A stretch of 5,319 bases of DNA from Angelakisella sp. (lineage in GTDB: Bacteria > Bacillota > Clostridia > Oscillospirales > Ruminococcaceae), in assembly GCA_022794295.1 (NCBI GenBank), contig JAAWEO010000154.1:1-5319 (forward strand), given 5' to 3'. The notes beneath the pieces are model-generated. The model was not told the DNA's origin and made no database searches. It saw only the letters and a program-made list of their open reading frames with translations. This document shows, in pieces, positions 1 through 4,886 of the stretch. The position numbers were made by a program, and so were the translations under genes. Position 1 is the stretch's first letter. Every line of letters starts with the position of its first letter.

Positions 1-26
1 AGGGCGGACAGCGCCTGGTCGACCGC

Positions 27-44
27 CGCCTGCGCCCGCAGGCG
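27..44. other. Perfect hairpin in the variable part of repeat copy 1
   Basis: CGCCTGC pairs with GCAGGCG around a GCCC loop, giving 7 bp. It lies in the length-variable section, where copy 2 instead has an 8-bp stem of different sequence at 4905-4924. The sequence differs but a stem is kept at the same place. Confidence 0.75.
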
Positions 45-281
45 CGTTTCGGAGCGCAACCGAGCGTAGCGAGGCTCTTAGCGCGGAGATCGGGCGAAAT
101 ACTCCGGCTAGAGGCAGCATCCTTCGATTAAGGCCGCGGCTAAAACCATGGCGCTATGAAGGGCACGAACCGCTTCCCCTGTATCTTTGTATTCTCGAAG
201 TGACAAGCCGCGGCCGGAACGAGATTGACCGTCACCCAGTCGCGGGGAGCGCCGGGCGCTGGCGGGTTTTGCTGCCTACCC

Positions 282-313
282 TTCAAGACAGGCCCGCAGG
301 GCCGCTTCTTGAA
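282..313. other. Conserved nested hairpin in repeat copy 1
   Basis: The outer arms TTCAAGA and TCTTGAA (7 bp) enclose GGCCC and GGGCC (5 bp) with a GCA loop. A small CA/GCT internal loop separates the two stems. The element is identical at 5110-5141 in copy 2, while the bases on both sides differ between copies, which suggests the structure is under constraint. Confidence 0.75.
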
Positions 314-351
314 CGTGTCTGCCTCTCGGTTCTAGGTGTAGTGTTTTGGTA

Positions 352-360
352 TGTGATAAT
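352..360 (+). promoter_or_regulatory. Possible extended -10 promoter inside repeat copy 1
   Basis: TGTGATAAT fits an extended -10 element (TGn followed by a 5/6 match to TATAAT). It sits in the longest stretch identical between the two copies, repeated at 5179-5187. No convincing -35 box is present at 16-18 nt. If active, it would drive transcription rightward into the hairpin array and toward the 3' end of the regulator gene. This is a candidate only. Confidence 0.3.
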
Positions 361-464
361 GTCGTTTCTTTTGACTGCCACGCGCCAGTCCGCCTCTTCG
401 CATTCCTGTCTCGTTCTAAAGGCCATTTGTCTCGTTTCGCCTCCCCGGCGAGGGGTTAGGCGCG

Positions 465-486
465 TGGACCTTCTGCGGAAGGTCCA
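465..486. other. Perfect 9-bp hairpin with TGCG loop, next to repeat copy 1
   Basis: TGGACCTTC and GAAGGTCCA pair perfectly around TGCG. It lies 9 nt past the end of repeat copy 1. Copy 2 is followed at 5285-5306 by a hairpin with the same loop and stem length but an unrelated stem sequence. Confidence 0.8.
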
Positions 487-509
487 GGCCCCTTCGGGGC
501 GGCGCGCCT

Positions 510-533
510 CACGGGGGGACTAATCCCCCCGTG
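510..533. other. Perfect 10-bp hairpin
   Basis: CACGGGGGGA and TCCCCCCGTG pair fully around a CTAA loop. This is the longest uninterrupted stem in the array. No T-run follows on either strand, so it does not look like an intrinsic terminator. Confidence 0.75.
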
Positions 534-591
534 GGCCCCCTAACCCTCCGGGGGGGATTTTGGTGCCTCCGGCGGAGCCCTTCGGACTAGA

Positions 592-621
592 GCCGCTTCG
601 CGGCAAATGCCGCATGGCGGC
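592..621. repeat. Two adjacent hairpins sharing the GCCGC/GCGGC stem
   Basis: Positions 592-604 (TTC loop) and 609-621 (ATG loop) have identical 5-bp arms separated by four bases. Arms could therefore also pair across the two units, giving alternative folds. The first unit recurs at 810-822 and, shortened by a base pair, at 748-758. Confidence 0.7.
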
Positions 622-706
622 TGGGTTGTGCTGGCATCTTGGATTTGTGCTGCCGCCTGCCAGCGTCCGGGCTTTTGCGGCCGGAGGCTCGTTGGCCGGA
701 TAAGGT

Positions 707-728
707 GCTTTTTTCTGCGGAAAAAAGC
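707..728. other. Perfect 9-bp hairpin with TGCG loop, T/A-rich stem
   Basis: GCTTTTTTC and GAAAAAAGC pair perfectly around TGCG. This is the same stem length and loop as 465-486, with a completely different stem sequence. Its A6 arm also serves as the T-run of the minus-strand terminator candidate at 721-751. Confidence 0.75.
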
Positions 729-751
729 GGAGCCCTGCGGGCTAAGGCCGC
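721..751 (-). terminator. Candidate intrinsic terminator of the AraC-family gene
   Basis: On the minus strand GCGG (751-748), a CCTT bulge, AGCCC, a GCA loop, GGGCT and CCGC (730-727) form a 9-bp bulged stem. It is followed directly by six T residues (726-721). It lies about 140 nt beyond the regulator's stop codon and is the only stem in the array with a proper minus-strand T-run. The surrounding hairpins make competing folds likely. Confidence 0.45.
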
Positions 752-796
752 TTCGCGGAAAATGGCCTGCGGGCCAGGGGTTTGGACGGCTTTGGT

Positions 797-822
797 GGCT
801 CCGGCAGGAGCCGCTTCGCGGC
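797..822. other. Two overlapping, mutually exclusive hairpins
   Basis: GGCTCC/GGAGCC (797-812, GGCA loop) and GCCGC/GCGGC (810-822, TTC loop) share bases 810-812. Both full stems therefore cannot form at once. A related pair in the same order occurs at 565-604, where a spacer separates the two. Confidence 0.6.
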
Positions 823-845
823 GAATGGTTTATGGGGAAAGTTTT

Positions 846-873
846 AGGCTGACTGCTTTGCGGCAGCCAGCCT
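846..873 (+). terminator. Stem-loop with short T-run, possible plus-strand terminator
   Basis: AGGCTG and CAGCCT plus CTGC and GCAG pair, with one A-C mismatch, around a loop containing TTGC. Four T residues follow on the plus strand (873-876). It would stop rightward transcription just before the convergent regulator gene. The T-run is short, so this may simply be another member of the hairpin array. Confidence 0.3.
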
Positions 874-889
874 TTTCTATGGGGGTGGG

Positions 890-1753
890 TCATGTTGTTT
901 TTTGCGGGTATTTGTTTTGGTCCCGCCACTGGCGGGGGGAGAGGCCGTAGCGTTTTTTGAAGGCGCGGGAAAAATGGAGCTGGTTGGGGTAGCCGCAGGA
1001 GGCGGAGATGCCGCCAATGGTGGCGCTGGAGATCTTCATCAGCTCGGTGGCCCGGGAAAGGCGCAGGCGGATCAGAAACTCCTGGGGCGGGCAGCCCATA
1101 CTCTCCCGAAAGATCTTGCTGAAGTAGCTCCGGCCCAGCTTGCAGGCACCGGCGATTTCCTCCACGGTGAGATTTTCCCGCTGGTAGTTCTGCTCCATGT
1201 AAACCACCGCCTCCTGAATATAGAAATCCCGGAGGTTGGAGGCCTGGGCGGCGTGGCGGGTGGCGGAGGACTGGACCAGCTGGTCCAGGAAAAGGCAGAG
1301 GTGGCCGATCAGATGGAGAGGGGATGCCTCGGAGTGGCCGGTGATGTAAAGCATTTGATCCCGAAGGGCATCCCCCAGGCCGGAGTTTTCCGCCTGGAAA
1401 ATCGGCTGGAGGGAGGAAAGCCCCGCCTGGTCCAGATATTCCCGGACCCGGAGACCGTCAAACTCCAGCCAGACGTACTTCCACGGGTCGGTGCCATGGG
1501 CGCTGTACAGGTTTACCTGTCCGGGACAGATCAGAAAGCCCTGCCCCGGTCCCAGGGTGTAGTGGCGGGTGGTTCCGTCCTCGCTACCGGCATTTAAAAA
1601 GCCCTGCCCCGAAATGACATAGTGAAAGAGATAATGGTTGCGCACCGAAGGCCCGAAGGAGTGAAGGGGTGCGCACTGCTCCCACCCATATTGGTACAGC
1701 TGAAGATCCAGAAAGTTCTTGTTGGGAAAGATGGAAAAGAAATAATCCCCCAC
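890..1753 (-). CDS. AraC-family transcriptional regulator
   Basis: This is a 287-residue DNA-binding regulator, the usual length for one-domain-plus-HTH AraC sugar regulators. Residues ~5-110 form the cupin-like effector-binding/dimerisation part, with LFHYVISGQG, LGPGQGFLICPGQ and WKYVWLEFDG. The C-terminal ~105 residues are the two-helix-turn-helix DNA-binding domain: LTVEEIAGACKLGRSYFSKI (195-214), then the second HTH with ISASCGYPNQLHFSRAFKK and the family hallmark YGLSPRQWR (269-277). The start is GTG at 1753-1751. An in-frame TGA lies three codons upstream and there is no early internal Met. A purine-rich AAGGAAAGG (1775-1767) serves as a rather distant ribosome site. The gene is divergent from the fructokinase-amylosucrase operon, so it probably controls that operon, and possibly itself, in response to sucrose or a related sugar. 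The ligand and the sign of regulation are inferred, not visible. Confidence 0.93.
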   Translation of the reverse strand: MGDYFFSIFPNKNFLDLQLYQYGWEQCAPLHSFGPSVRNHYLFHYVISGQGFLNAGSEDGTTRHYTLGPGQGFLICPGQVNLYSAHGTDPWKYVWLEFDGLRVREYLDQAGLSSLQPIFQAENSGLGDALRDQMLYITGHSEASPLHLIGHLCLFLDQLVQSSATRHAAQASNLRDFYIQEAVVYMEQNYQRENLTVEEIAGACKLGRSYFSKIFRESMGCPPQEFLIRLRLSRATELMKISSATIGGISASCGYPNQLHFSRAFKKRYGLSPRQWRDQNKYPQKTT

Positions 1754-1766
1754 ACTGTGTCACCGG

Positions 1767-1775
1767 CCTTTCCTT
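1767..1775 (-). promoter_or_regulatory. Ribosome binding site of the AraC-family gene
   Basis: AAGGAAAGG on the minus strand lies 13 nt before the GTG start, longer than ideal. No better-placed start exists because an in-frame stop (TGA) sits just upstream. Long spacing plus GTG suggests modest translation, normal for a regulator. Confidence 0.55.
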
Positions 1776-1788
1776 ATCTGCAAGAAAT

Positions 1789-1807
1789 TGTCTGCCACAG
1801 GCGGACA
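1789..1807. promoter_or_regulatory. Inverted repeat in the regulator's 5' leader, possible operator
   Basis: TGTCTGCC and GGCGGACA flank ACA, with 7 of 8 positions complementary and one T/G wobble. It begins a few bases downstream of the predicted minus-strand start of transcription (about 1813). That is a typical place for a repressing or autoregulatory site. As RNA it would form a small hairpin upstream of the ribosome site. No direct-repeat half-sites typical of AraC proteins were found. Confidence 0.4.
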
Positions 1808-1819
1808 CTTTACACTTAA

Positions 1820-1848
1820 ATTATAATCTATATTCCAGAAAAATCCAA
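1820..1848 (-). promoter_or_regulatory. Sigma-70-type promoter of the AraC-family gene
   Basis: On the minus strand a perfect TATAAT -10 (1825-1820) is preceded by TTGGAT (1848-1843) with an exact 17-nt spacer. The -35 matches TTGACA at only three positions. The box sequence ATTATAAT also reads TATAAT on the plus strand (1822-1827), but no plus-strand -35 fits, so I assign it to the regulator. Confidence 0.65.
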
Positions 1849-1857
1849 CCCCGAATT

Positions 1858-1889
1858 TAAAAAAAGGAAATAATTTTAAGCTTTTTTTA
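1858..1889. promoter_or_regulatory. AT-rich inverted repeat in the divergent promoter region
   Basis: TAAAAAAAG (1858-1866) and CTTTTTTTA (1881-1889) are perfect 9-nt inverted arms around a 14-nt AT-rich loop. The position between the divergent genes suits a regulator site, a bendable UP-like element or a promoter spacer. Homopolymer arms can arise by chance in AT-rich DNA. I found no convincing -10/-35 pair for the rightward operon here, which would fit a promoter that depends on an activator. Confidence 0.35.
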
Positions 1890-1928
1890 GAAAATCTTTT
1901 CGTCGCTCTTAACACAATTACCCCATCA

Positions 1929-1961
1929 GGTCTACCCAGGGCAAAGGATCTGGGCCAGACC
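1929..1961 (+). promoter_or_regulatory. Leader stem-loop upstream of the fructokinase gene
   Basis: GGTCT (1929-1933) pairs with AGACC (1957-1961), and CCCAG (1935-1939) with CTGGG (1950-1954). That gives 10 bp with a small A/CC internal loop and a 10-nt loop. It ends 24 nt before the ribosome site. It may stabilise the mRNA or be an operator. It does not trap the ribosome site, and no T-run follows, so it is not an attenuator by itself. Confidence 0.4.
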
Positions 1962-1985
1962 ACGGCTGAGGTTTGATGAAGAAAA

Positions 1986-1991
1986 AGGAGG
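1986..1991 (+). promoter_or_regulatory. Strong ribosome binding site of the fructokinase gene
   Basis: A full AGGAGG consensus lies 7 nt before ATG 1999. It decides that start over the second ATG two codons later (2005). Confidence 0.85.
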
Positions 1992-1998
1992 CCTTTTC

Positions 1999-2967
1999 AT
2001 GAAAATGGATGTTATCGCACTGGGAGAACTGCTGATCGATTTTACCGGAAGCGGCTCCAGCGGCCAGGGAAATCCCCTCTTTGAGGCAAACCCCGGCGGG
2101 GCCCCCTGCAATGTTCTGGCGATGCTGGCAAAGCTGGGGAGAAGGACCGCCTTTGTGGGCAAGGTGGGGGATGACCTTTTCGGGCGGATGCTCCGGGAGG
2201 CAATCCGGGATGAGGGGATCGACACCTCCGGCCTGGTGCTGGACCCCACCGCTCACACCACCCTGGCCTTTGTCCAAAACACCCCGGACGGGGACCGGGA
2301 GTTCAGCTTCTACCGGGACCCCGGCGCCGACGAGCTGCTGGCCCCCGGCGAGCTTCCCGCGCTCCTGGAGGAAACAAGGATCTTTCACTTTGGTTCCCTC
2401 TCCCTTACCCGGGAGCCGGTGCGCGCTGCCACCCGGGCCGCCGTGGAGCGGGCCAAAAGGGCCGGGGCAGTAATCAGCTTTGACCCCAACCTGCGGGCCT
2501 CCCTGTGGAGGACCCTGGATGCCGCCAAGGAGCAGATGCTTTGGGGATGCTCGGTCTGTCAGGTGCTGAAGGTGGCGGAGGAGGAGCTTTCCTTCCTCAC
2601 TATGGAGGAGGACCTGGACAAGGGGGCCAGGGCCCTCCGGGAGCGGTTCCCCCAGATCGCCCTGCTGCTGGTGACCCGGGGAAAGGACGGAAGCGTGGCC
2701 TTCTGGAAGGACCTGCGGGTGGAGGAGCCCGGTTATCCGGTGACCGCCATTGACACCACCGGGGCAGGGGACACCTTCTGCGGGTGCTGTCTGGACCGGG
2801 TCCTGGCGTGGGGCCTGGACACCCTGGATGAGGCCAGGCTGGGGGAAATGCTTTCCTTTGCCAACGCCGCCGCCGGTTTGGTGACCACCAAAAAGGGGGC
2901 GCTGAGAAGTATGCCGTCTCCCCATGAAATTGCCCGCCATATGACAGAGGGGAGGGACGCAAAATGA
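1999..2967 (+). CDS. PfkB-family fructokinase
   Basis: This 322-residue cytoplasmic sugar kinase of the PfkB/ribokinase family most likely converts fructose plus ATP to fructose 6-phosphate. The N-terminal strand ALGELLID places the sugar-binding Asp at residue 14. NPGGAPCNV (31-39) and FVGKVGDDLFG (52-62) form the first family signature and are typical of fructokinases. FDPNLR (161-166) is the conserved mid-domain motif and VTRGKDGS (225-232) the nucleotide-side loop. DTTGAGDTF (252-260) is the second signature, with the anion hole and catalytic base Asp258. FANAAAGLVTTKKGA closes the ATP site near the C-terminus. Length is normal for the family. It is the first gene of a two-gene operon and overlaps the amylosucrase start by 4 nt (ATGA), so translation is probably coupled. 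The neighbour releases fructose, which supports that substrate over ribose or ketodeoxygluconate. Specificity is still inferred. Confidence 0.96.
   Translation: MKMDVIALGELLIDFTGSGSSGQGNPLFEANPGGAPCNVLAMLAKLGRRTAFVGKVGDDLFGRMLREAIRDEGIDTSGLVLDPTAHTTLAFVQNTPDGDREFSFYRDPGADELLAPGELPALLEETRIFHFGSLSLTREPVRAATRAAVERAKRAGAVISFDPNLRASLWRTLDAAKEQMLWGCSVCQVLKVAEEELSFLTMEEDLDKGARALRERFPQIALLLVTRGKDGSVAFWKDLRVEEPGYPVTAIDTTGAGDTFCGCCLDRVLAWGLDTLDEARLGEMLSFANAAAGLVTTKKGALRSMPSPHEIARHMTEGRDAK
2947..2956 (+). promoter_or_regulatory. Ribosome binding site of the amylosucrase gene, inside the kinase gene
   Basis: GAGGGGAGGG lies in the last codons of the kinase, 7 nt before ATG 2964. With the ATGA stop/start overlap (2964-2967) it fits coupled translation of the two enzymes. 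Confidence 0.75.
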
Positions 2968-4841
2968 CCGCCTTTGACCGTCGCCTGGCCCAAAGCCGGG
3001 ACGAACTGGAATGGCTCTACATGGAGCTTTACAACGACCGGGCGGCCCTGGACGCCCTGGAGGGGATGATGGCTGCCCTCTATGAGGAACGGAGCCTGTC
3101 CCTCCGCCGGCTGGATGGCCGCCGGGAGGAGGACCCCCGATGGTTCTGCCGGGGAAGTATGCTGGGAATGACTATGTACACCGACCTTTTTGCCGGGAGC
3201 CTTCGGGAGCTGGAAAAGAAGCTGGGCTATTTGGAGGAACAGGGGATCACCTACCTTCACCTGATGCCCCTGTTGAAGATGCCCCACCCAGAAAATGACG
3301 GGGGGTACGCTGTGGAGGACTTCGGGCAGGTGGACCCCTCCTTGGGGACCAACGAGGACCTGGCCCATCTTACCGCCGCCATGCGCCGCCGGGGAATGAG
3401 CCTCTGCCTGGATTTTGTCATCAACCACACCGCCGACACCCACGAGTGGGCCATGCGGGCCAAGGAGGGGGAGCAGGAATTCATCGACCGCTATCTCTGC
3501 TTTGACACCCCGGAGATCCCCCGGGAAATGGAAAAAACCATTCCGGATGTTTTTCCGGAGACCGCCCCCGGCAGCTTTATCTGGCAGCCGGAGATGAAGA
3601 AATATGTCTGCTCCTCCTTCCATCCCTTCCAGTGGGACCTGAACTACAAAAACCCGGTGGTGTTCCACGAGATGACCGCCGCCATGCTCCGCCTTGCCAA
3701 CCTGGGGGTGGAGGTGCTGCGCATTGACGCGGTGCCCTACATCTGGAAGGAGCTGGGGACCACCTGCCGCAATCTCCCCCAGGTCCACACCATTATGCGG
3801 ATGCTGCGGCTTATTACCGACACAGTCTGTCCCGGGGTGATTCTCAAGGGGGAGGTGGTAATGGCTCCCCGGGAGCTGGCCCCTTACTTTGGCACCGAGG
3901 AAAAGCCGGAGTGCCACATTCTGTACAACTCCTCCACAATGGCGACCCAGTGGAGCGCCCTGGCCTCCGGGGATATCCGGCAGCTGAAGCGGCAGCTGGA
4001 CGACCTTCACAGCCTGCCCCCTCACTGCCGGTTTGTCAACTACCTGCGGTGTCACGACGACATCGGCTGGGGGTTAAACGAGGCCTATGGCAGGGAAATC
4101 GGCATAGATCCCCTTCTCCACAAACAATACCTTTACACCTTTTTCGAGGGGAGCTTCCCGGGCTCCTATGCCCGGGGGGAGCGGTACAACTACGACCCCA
4201 GGACACAGGATGCTCGGACCTGCGGGACCACCGCCAGCCTTTGCGGCATTGAGAAGGGGTGCTTTGAGGGCGACGAGGGGCAGATCGAGACCGGTATCCG
4301 CCGGGATCTGATGATGCACGGGGTCATTTGCGGGATGGCAGGGTTTCCCATGCTTTCCAGCGGGGACGAGATCGGGCAGCTAAATGACTACCGTTACCAC
4401 GATGACCCGGACCGGCGGGAGGACAGCCGGAACCTTCACCGCTCTCCGTTCTCCTGGGAAAAGGCGGCTTTGCGGGGGAAGAAGGGAAGCATTCAGGAGC
4501 GGCTTTGGAGCGGTCTGGTCCAGCTGGAGGAACTCCGGCGGAACGAGGCTTGTTTTGGTCCGGAGGCCTGGGTGACCACCTGGGACAGCCACAACGACCA
4601 TGTTCTTGCTCTTGTGCGGGAGTGGGAGTGGGAACGGCTGGTATGCTTGTTCAACTTCACCGGGGAGGAGCAGGAGGTTTGGCTGGATGAAATGGCGGGG
4701 GAATTTGAGGATTTGCTCACTGGGGAGCGGGGCCGGTGTGACCGGCGGACGATAGCGCCATACGGCTGTGCATTCTGCAAACGCACGGCGGCGGGCCAGG
4801 TTTCTGCCGGCGCAGCACCATACCCGAAGCCCAACGCCTAG
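2964..4841 (+). CDS. Amylosucrase-type GH13 glucosyltransferase
   Basis: This 625-residue enzyme (the Neisseria amylosucrase is 636) transfers glucose from sucrose to an alpha-1,4-glucan and releases fructose. A helical N-terminal domain (~1-65) precedes the (beta/alpha)8 barrel. By comparison with the remembered Neisseria sequence, DGGYAV holds subsite Asp112, DFVINHTADTHEWA (150-163) is region I with His154, and FQWDLNY (222-228) follows. LRIDAVPYIWK carries nucleophile Asp255, ILKGE the acid/base Glu297, and RCHDDIGW the transition-state Asp365. EDSRNLHR supplies the subsite Arg489. The inserted B'-type stretch (SYARGERYNYDPRT to about 445) is present. A C-terminal beta domain runs from ~535. 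There is no signal peptide, so it acts in the cytoplasm. Sucrose hydrolases of the same subfamily (GH13_4) are the main alternative. The last ~18 residues extend past the usual end and look unstructured. Confidence 0.95.
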   Translation: MTAFDRRLAQSRDELEWLYMELYNDRAALDALEGMMAALYEERSLSLRRLDGRREEDPRWFCRGSMLGMTMYTDLFAGSLRELEKKLGYLEEQGITYLHLMPLLKMPHPENDGGYAVEDFGQVDPSLGTNEDLAHLTAAMRRRGMSLCLDFVINHTADTHEWAMRAKEGEQEFIDRYLCFDTPEIPREMEKTIPDVFPETAPGSFIWQPEMKKYVCSSFHPFQWDLNYKNPVVFHEMTAAMLRLANLGVEVLRIDAVPYIWKELGTTCRNLPQVHTIMRMLRLITDTVCPGVILKGEVVMAPRELAPYFGTEEKPECHILYNSSTMATQWSALASGDIRQLKRQLDDLHSLPPHCRFVNYLRCHDDIGWGLNEAYGREIGIDPLLHKQYLYTFFEGSFPGSYARGERYNYDPRTQDARTCGTTASLCGIEKGCFEGDEGQIETGIRRDLMMHGVICGMAGFPMLSSGDEIGQLNDYRYHDDPDRREDSRNLHRSPFSWEKAALRGKKGSIQERLWSGLVQLEELRRNEACFGPEAWVTTWDSHNDHVLALVREWEWERLVCLFNFTGEEQEVWLDEMAGEFEDLLTGERGRCDRRTIAPYGCAFCKRTAAGQVSAGAAPYPKPNA

Positions 4842-4858
4842 TACCGGGTAGCCTTTTT
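4821..4858 (+). terminator. Weak terminator-like stem at the end of the operon
   Basis: TACCCG (4821-4826) pairs with CGGGTA (4845-4850) across an 18-nt loop, followed after GCC by five T residues (4854-4858). The upstream arm lies in the last codons of the amylosucrase gene and the stop codon is in the loop. Six base pairs with a large loop make a poor intrinsic terminator. The strong hairpin just after it may help. Confidence 0.35.
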
Positions 4859-4861
4859 GTC

Positions 4862-4878
4862 ACCGGACACAGTCCGGT
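4862..4878. other. Perfect 7-bp hairpin before repeat copy 2
   Basis: ACCGGAC and GTCCGGT pair around an ACA loop. No T-run follows on the plus strand. It may mark the left end of the repeat unit, or protect the 3' end of the operon mRNA. The matching position for copy 1 is outside the window. Confidence 0.7.
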
Positions 4879-4886
4879 CCGGGTCC

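Larger units (their letters stand above)
1..456. repeat. Long direct repeat, copy 1 (left edge outside window)
   Basis: This non-coding segment matches 4887-5283 in the same orientation. By hand alignment the part from about 111 to 456 is roughly 90% identical, with mostly transition differences. Several blocks are exactly conserved: about 189-224, 281-315, 340-384 and 426-456. Conserved foldable parts include a nested hairpin at 282-313 and a stem at 373-390 that carries one C-C mismatch in this copy. Copy 1 is about 59 nt longer because of extra sequence near positions 30-88. Base 1 of the window already lies inside the repeat, so its true left end is not visible. Similarity stops abruptly at about 456, after the CCCCGGCGAGGGG stretch. 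I do not recognise a named family. There is no transposase and no conserved reading frame: a 1-nt indel between copies at about 170 breaks the only shared frame. Confidence 0.95.
457..889. other. Gene-free array of small GC-rich hairpins
   Basis: I see no credible gene here. The stretch is packed with at least ten short inverted repeats, most of them perfect. They lie at 465-486, 488-500, 510-533, 592-604, 609-621, 707-728, 731-743, 748-758, 763-776, 797-812, 810-822 and 846-873. Loops are tiny and recurrent: TGCG (465-486, 707-728, 763-776) and TTC (488-500, 592-604, 748-758, 810-822). The unit GCCGCTTCGCGG followed by AATG shortly after recurs three times with small changes. Open frames across this stretch on both strands are low-complexity by-products of the GC-rich repeats. 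The role is unknown. Transcript-end processing, a boundary between convergent transcripts, or accumulated palindromic repeats are all possible. Confidence 0.85.

Noticed and set aside
1..456. Insertion sequence or group II intron
   Set aside because: No transposase or reverse transcriptase frame, no visible terminal inverted repeats, and no intron domain V/VI-type end was recognised. A non-autonomous element remains possible.
200..523. 107-codon frame in repeat copy 1, with a related peptide at 4983-5183 in copy 2
   Set aside because: The similarity is only nucleotide repeat identity. A 1-nt indel at about 170 shifts the upstream part, the ends are unrelated, and there is no ribosome site.
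457..880. CRISPR-like array
   Set aside because: Repeats are short, palindromic, unequal in length and spacing, and no constant direct repeat with uniform spacers is present.
540..929. Frames on both strands across the hairpin array
   Set aside because: They follow from GC-rich palindromes, are rich in Pro, Arg and Gly, and lack any motif or convincing ribosome site.
902..1597. Plus-strand frame opposite the AraC-family gene
   Set aside because: It is a Gly/Val/Ala-rich shadow. The minus strand carries clear cupin and HTH motifs.
1822..1827. Plus-strand TATAAT as the operon promoter
   Set aside because: No matching -35 at 16-18 nt, and it lies about 170 nt from the kinase start. The same bases serve as a better-spaced minus-strand -10.
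1918..2940. Long minus-strand open frame opposite the fructokinase
   Set aside because: It is rich in Gly, Pro and Gln with no recognisable motif. The plus strand has a full PfkB protein with a strong ribosome site. It is the usual antisense shadow of a GC-rich gene.
2733..4055. Long minus-strand open frame of 440 codons spanning kinase end and amylosucrase
   Set aside because: It has low-complexity composition, crosses the junction of two certain genes, and shows no domain motifs or good start.
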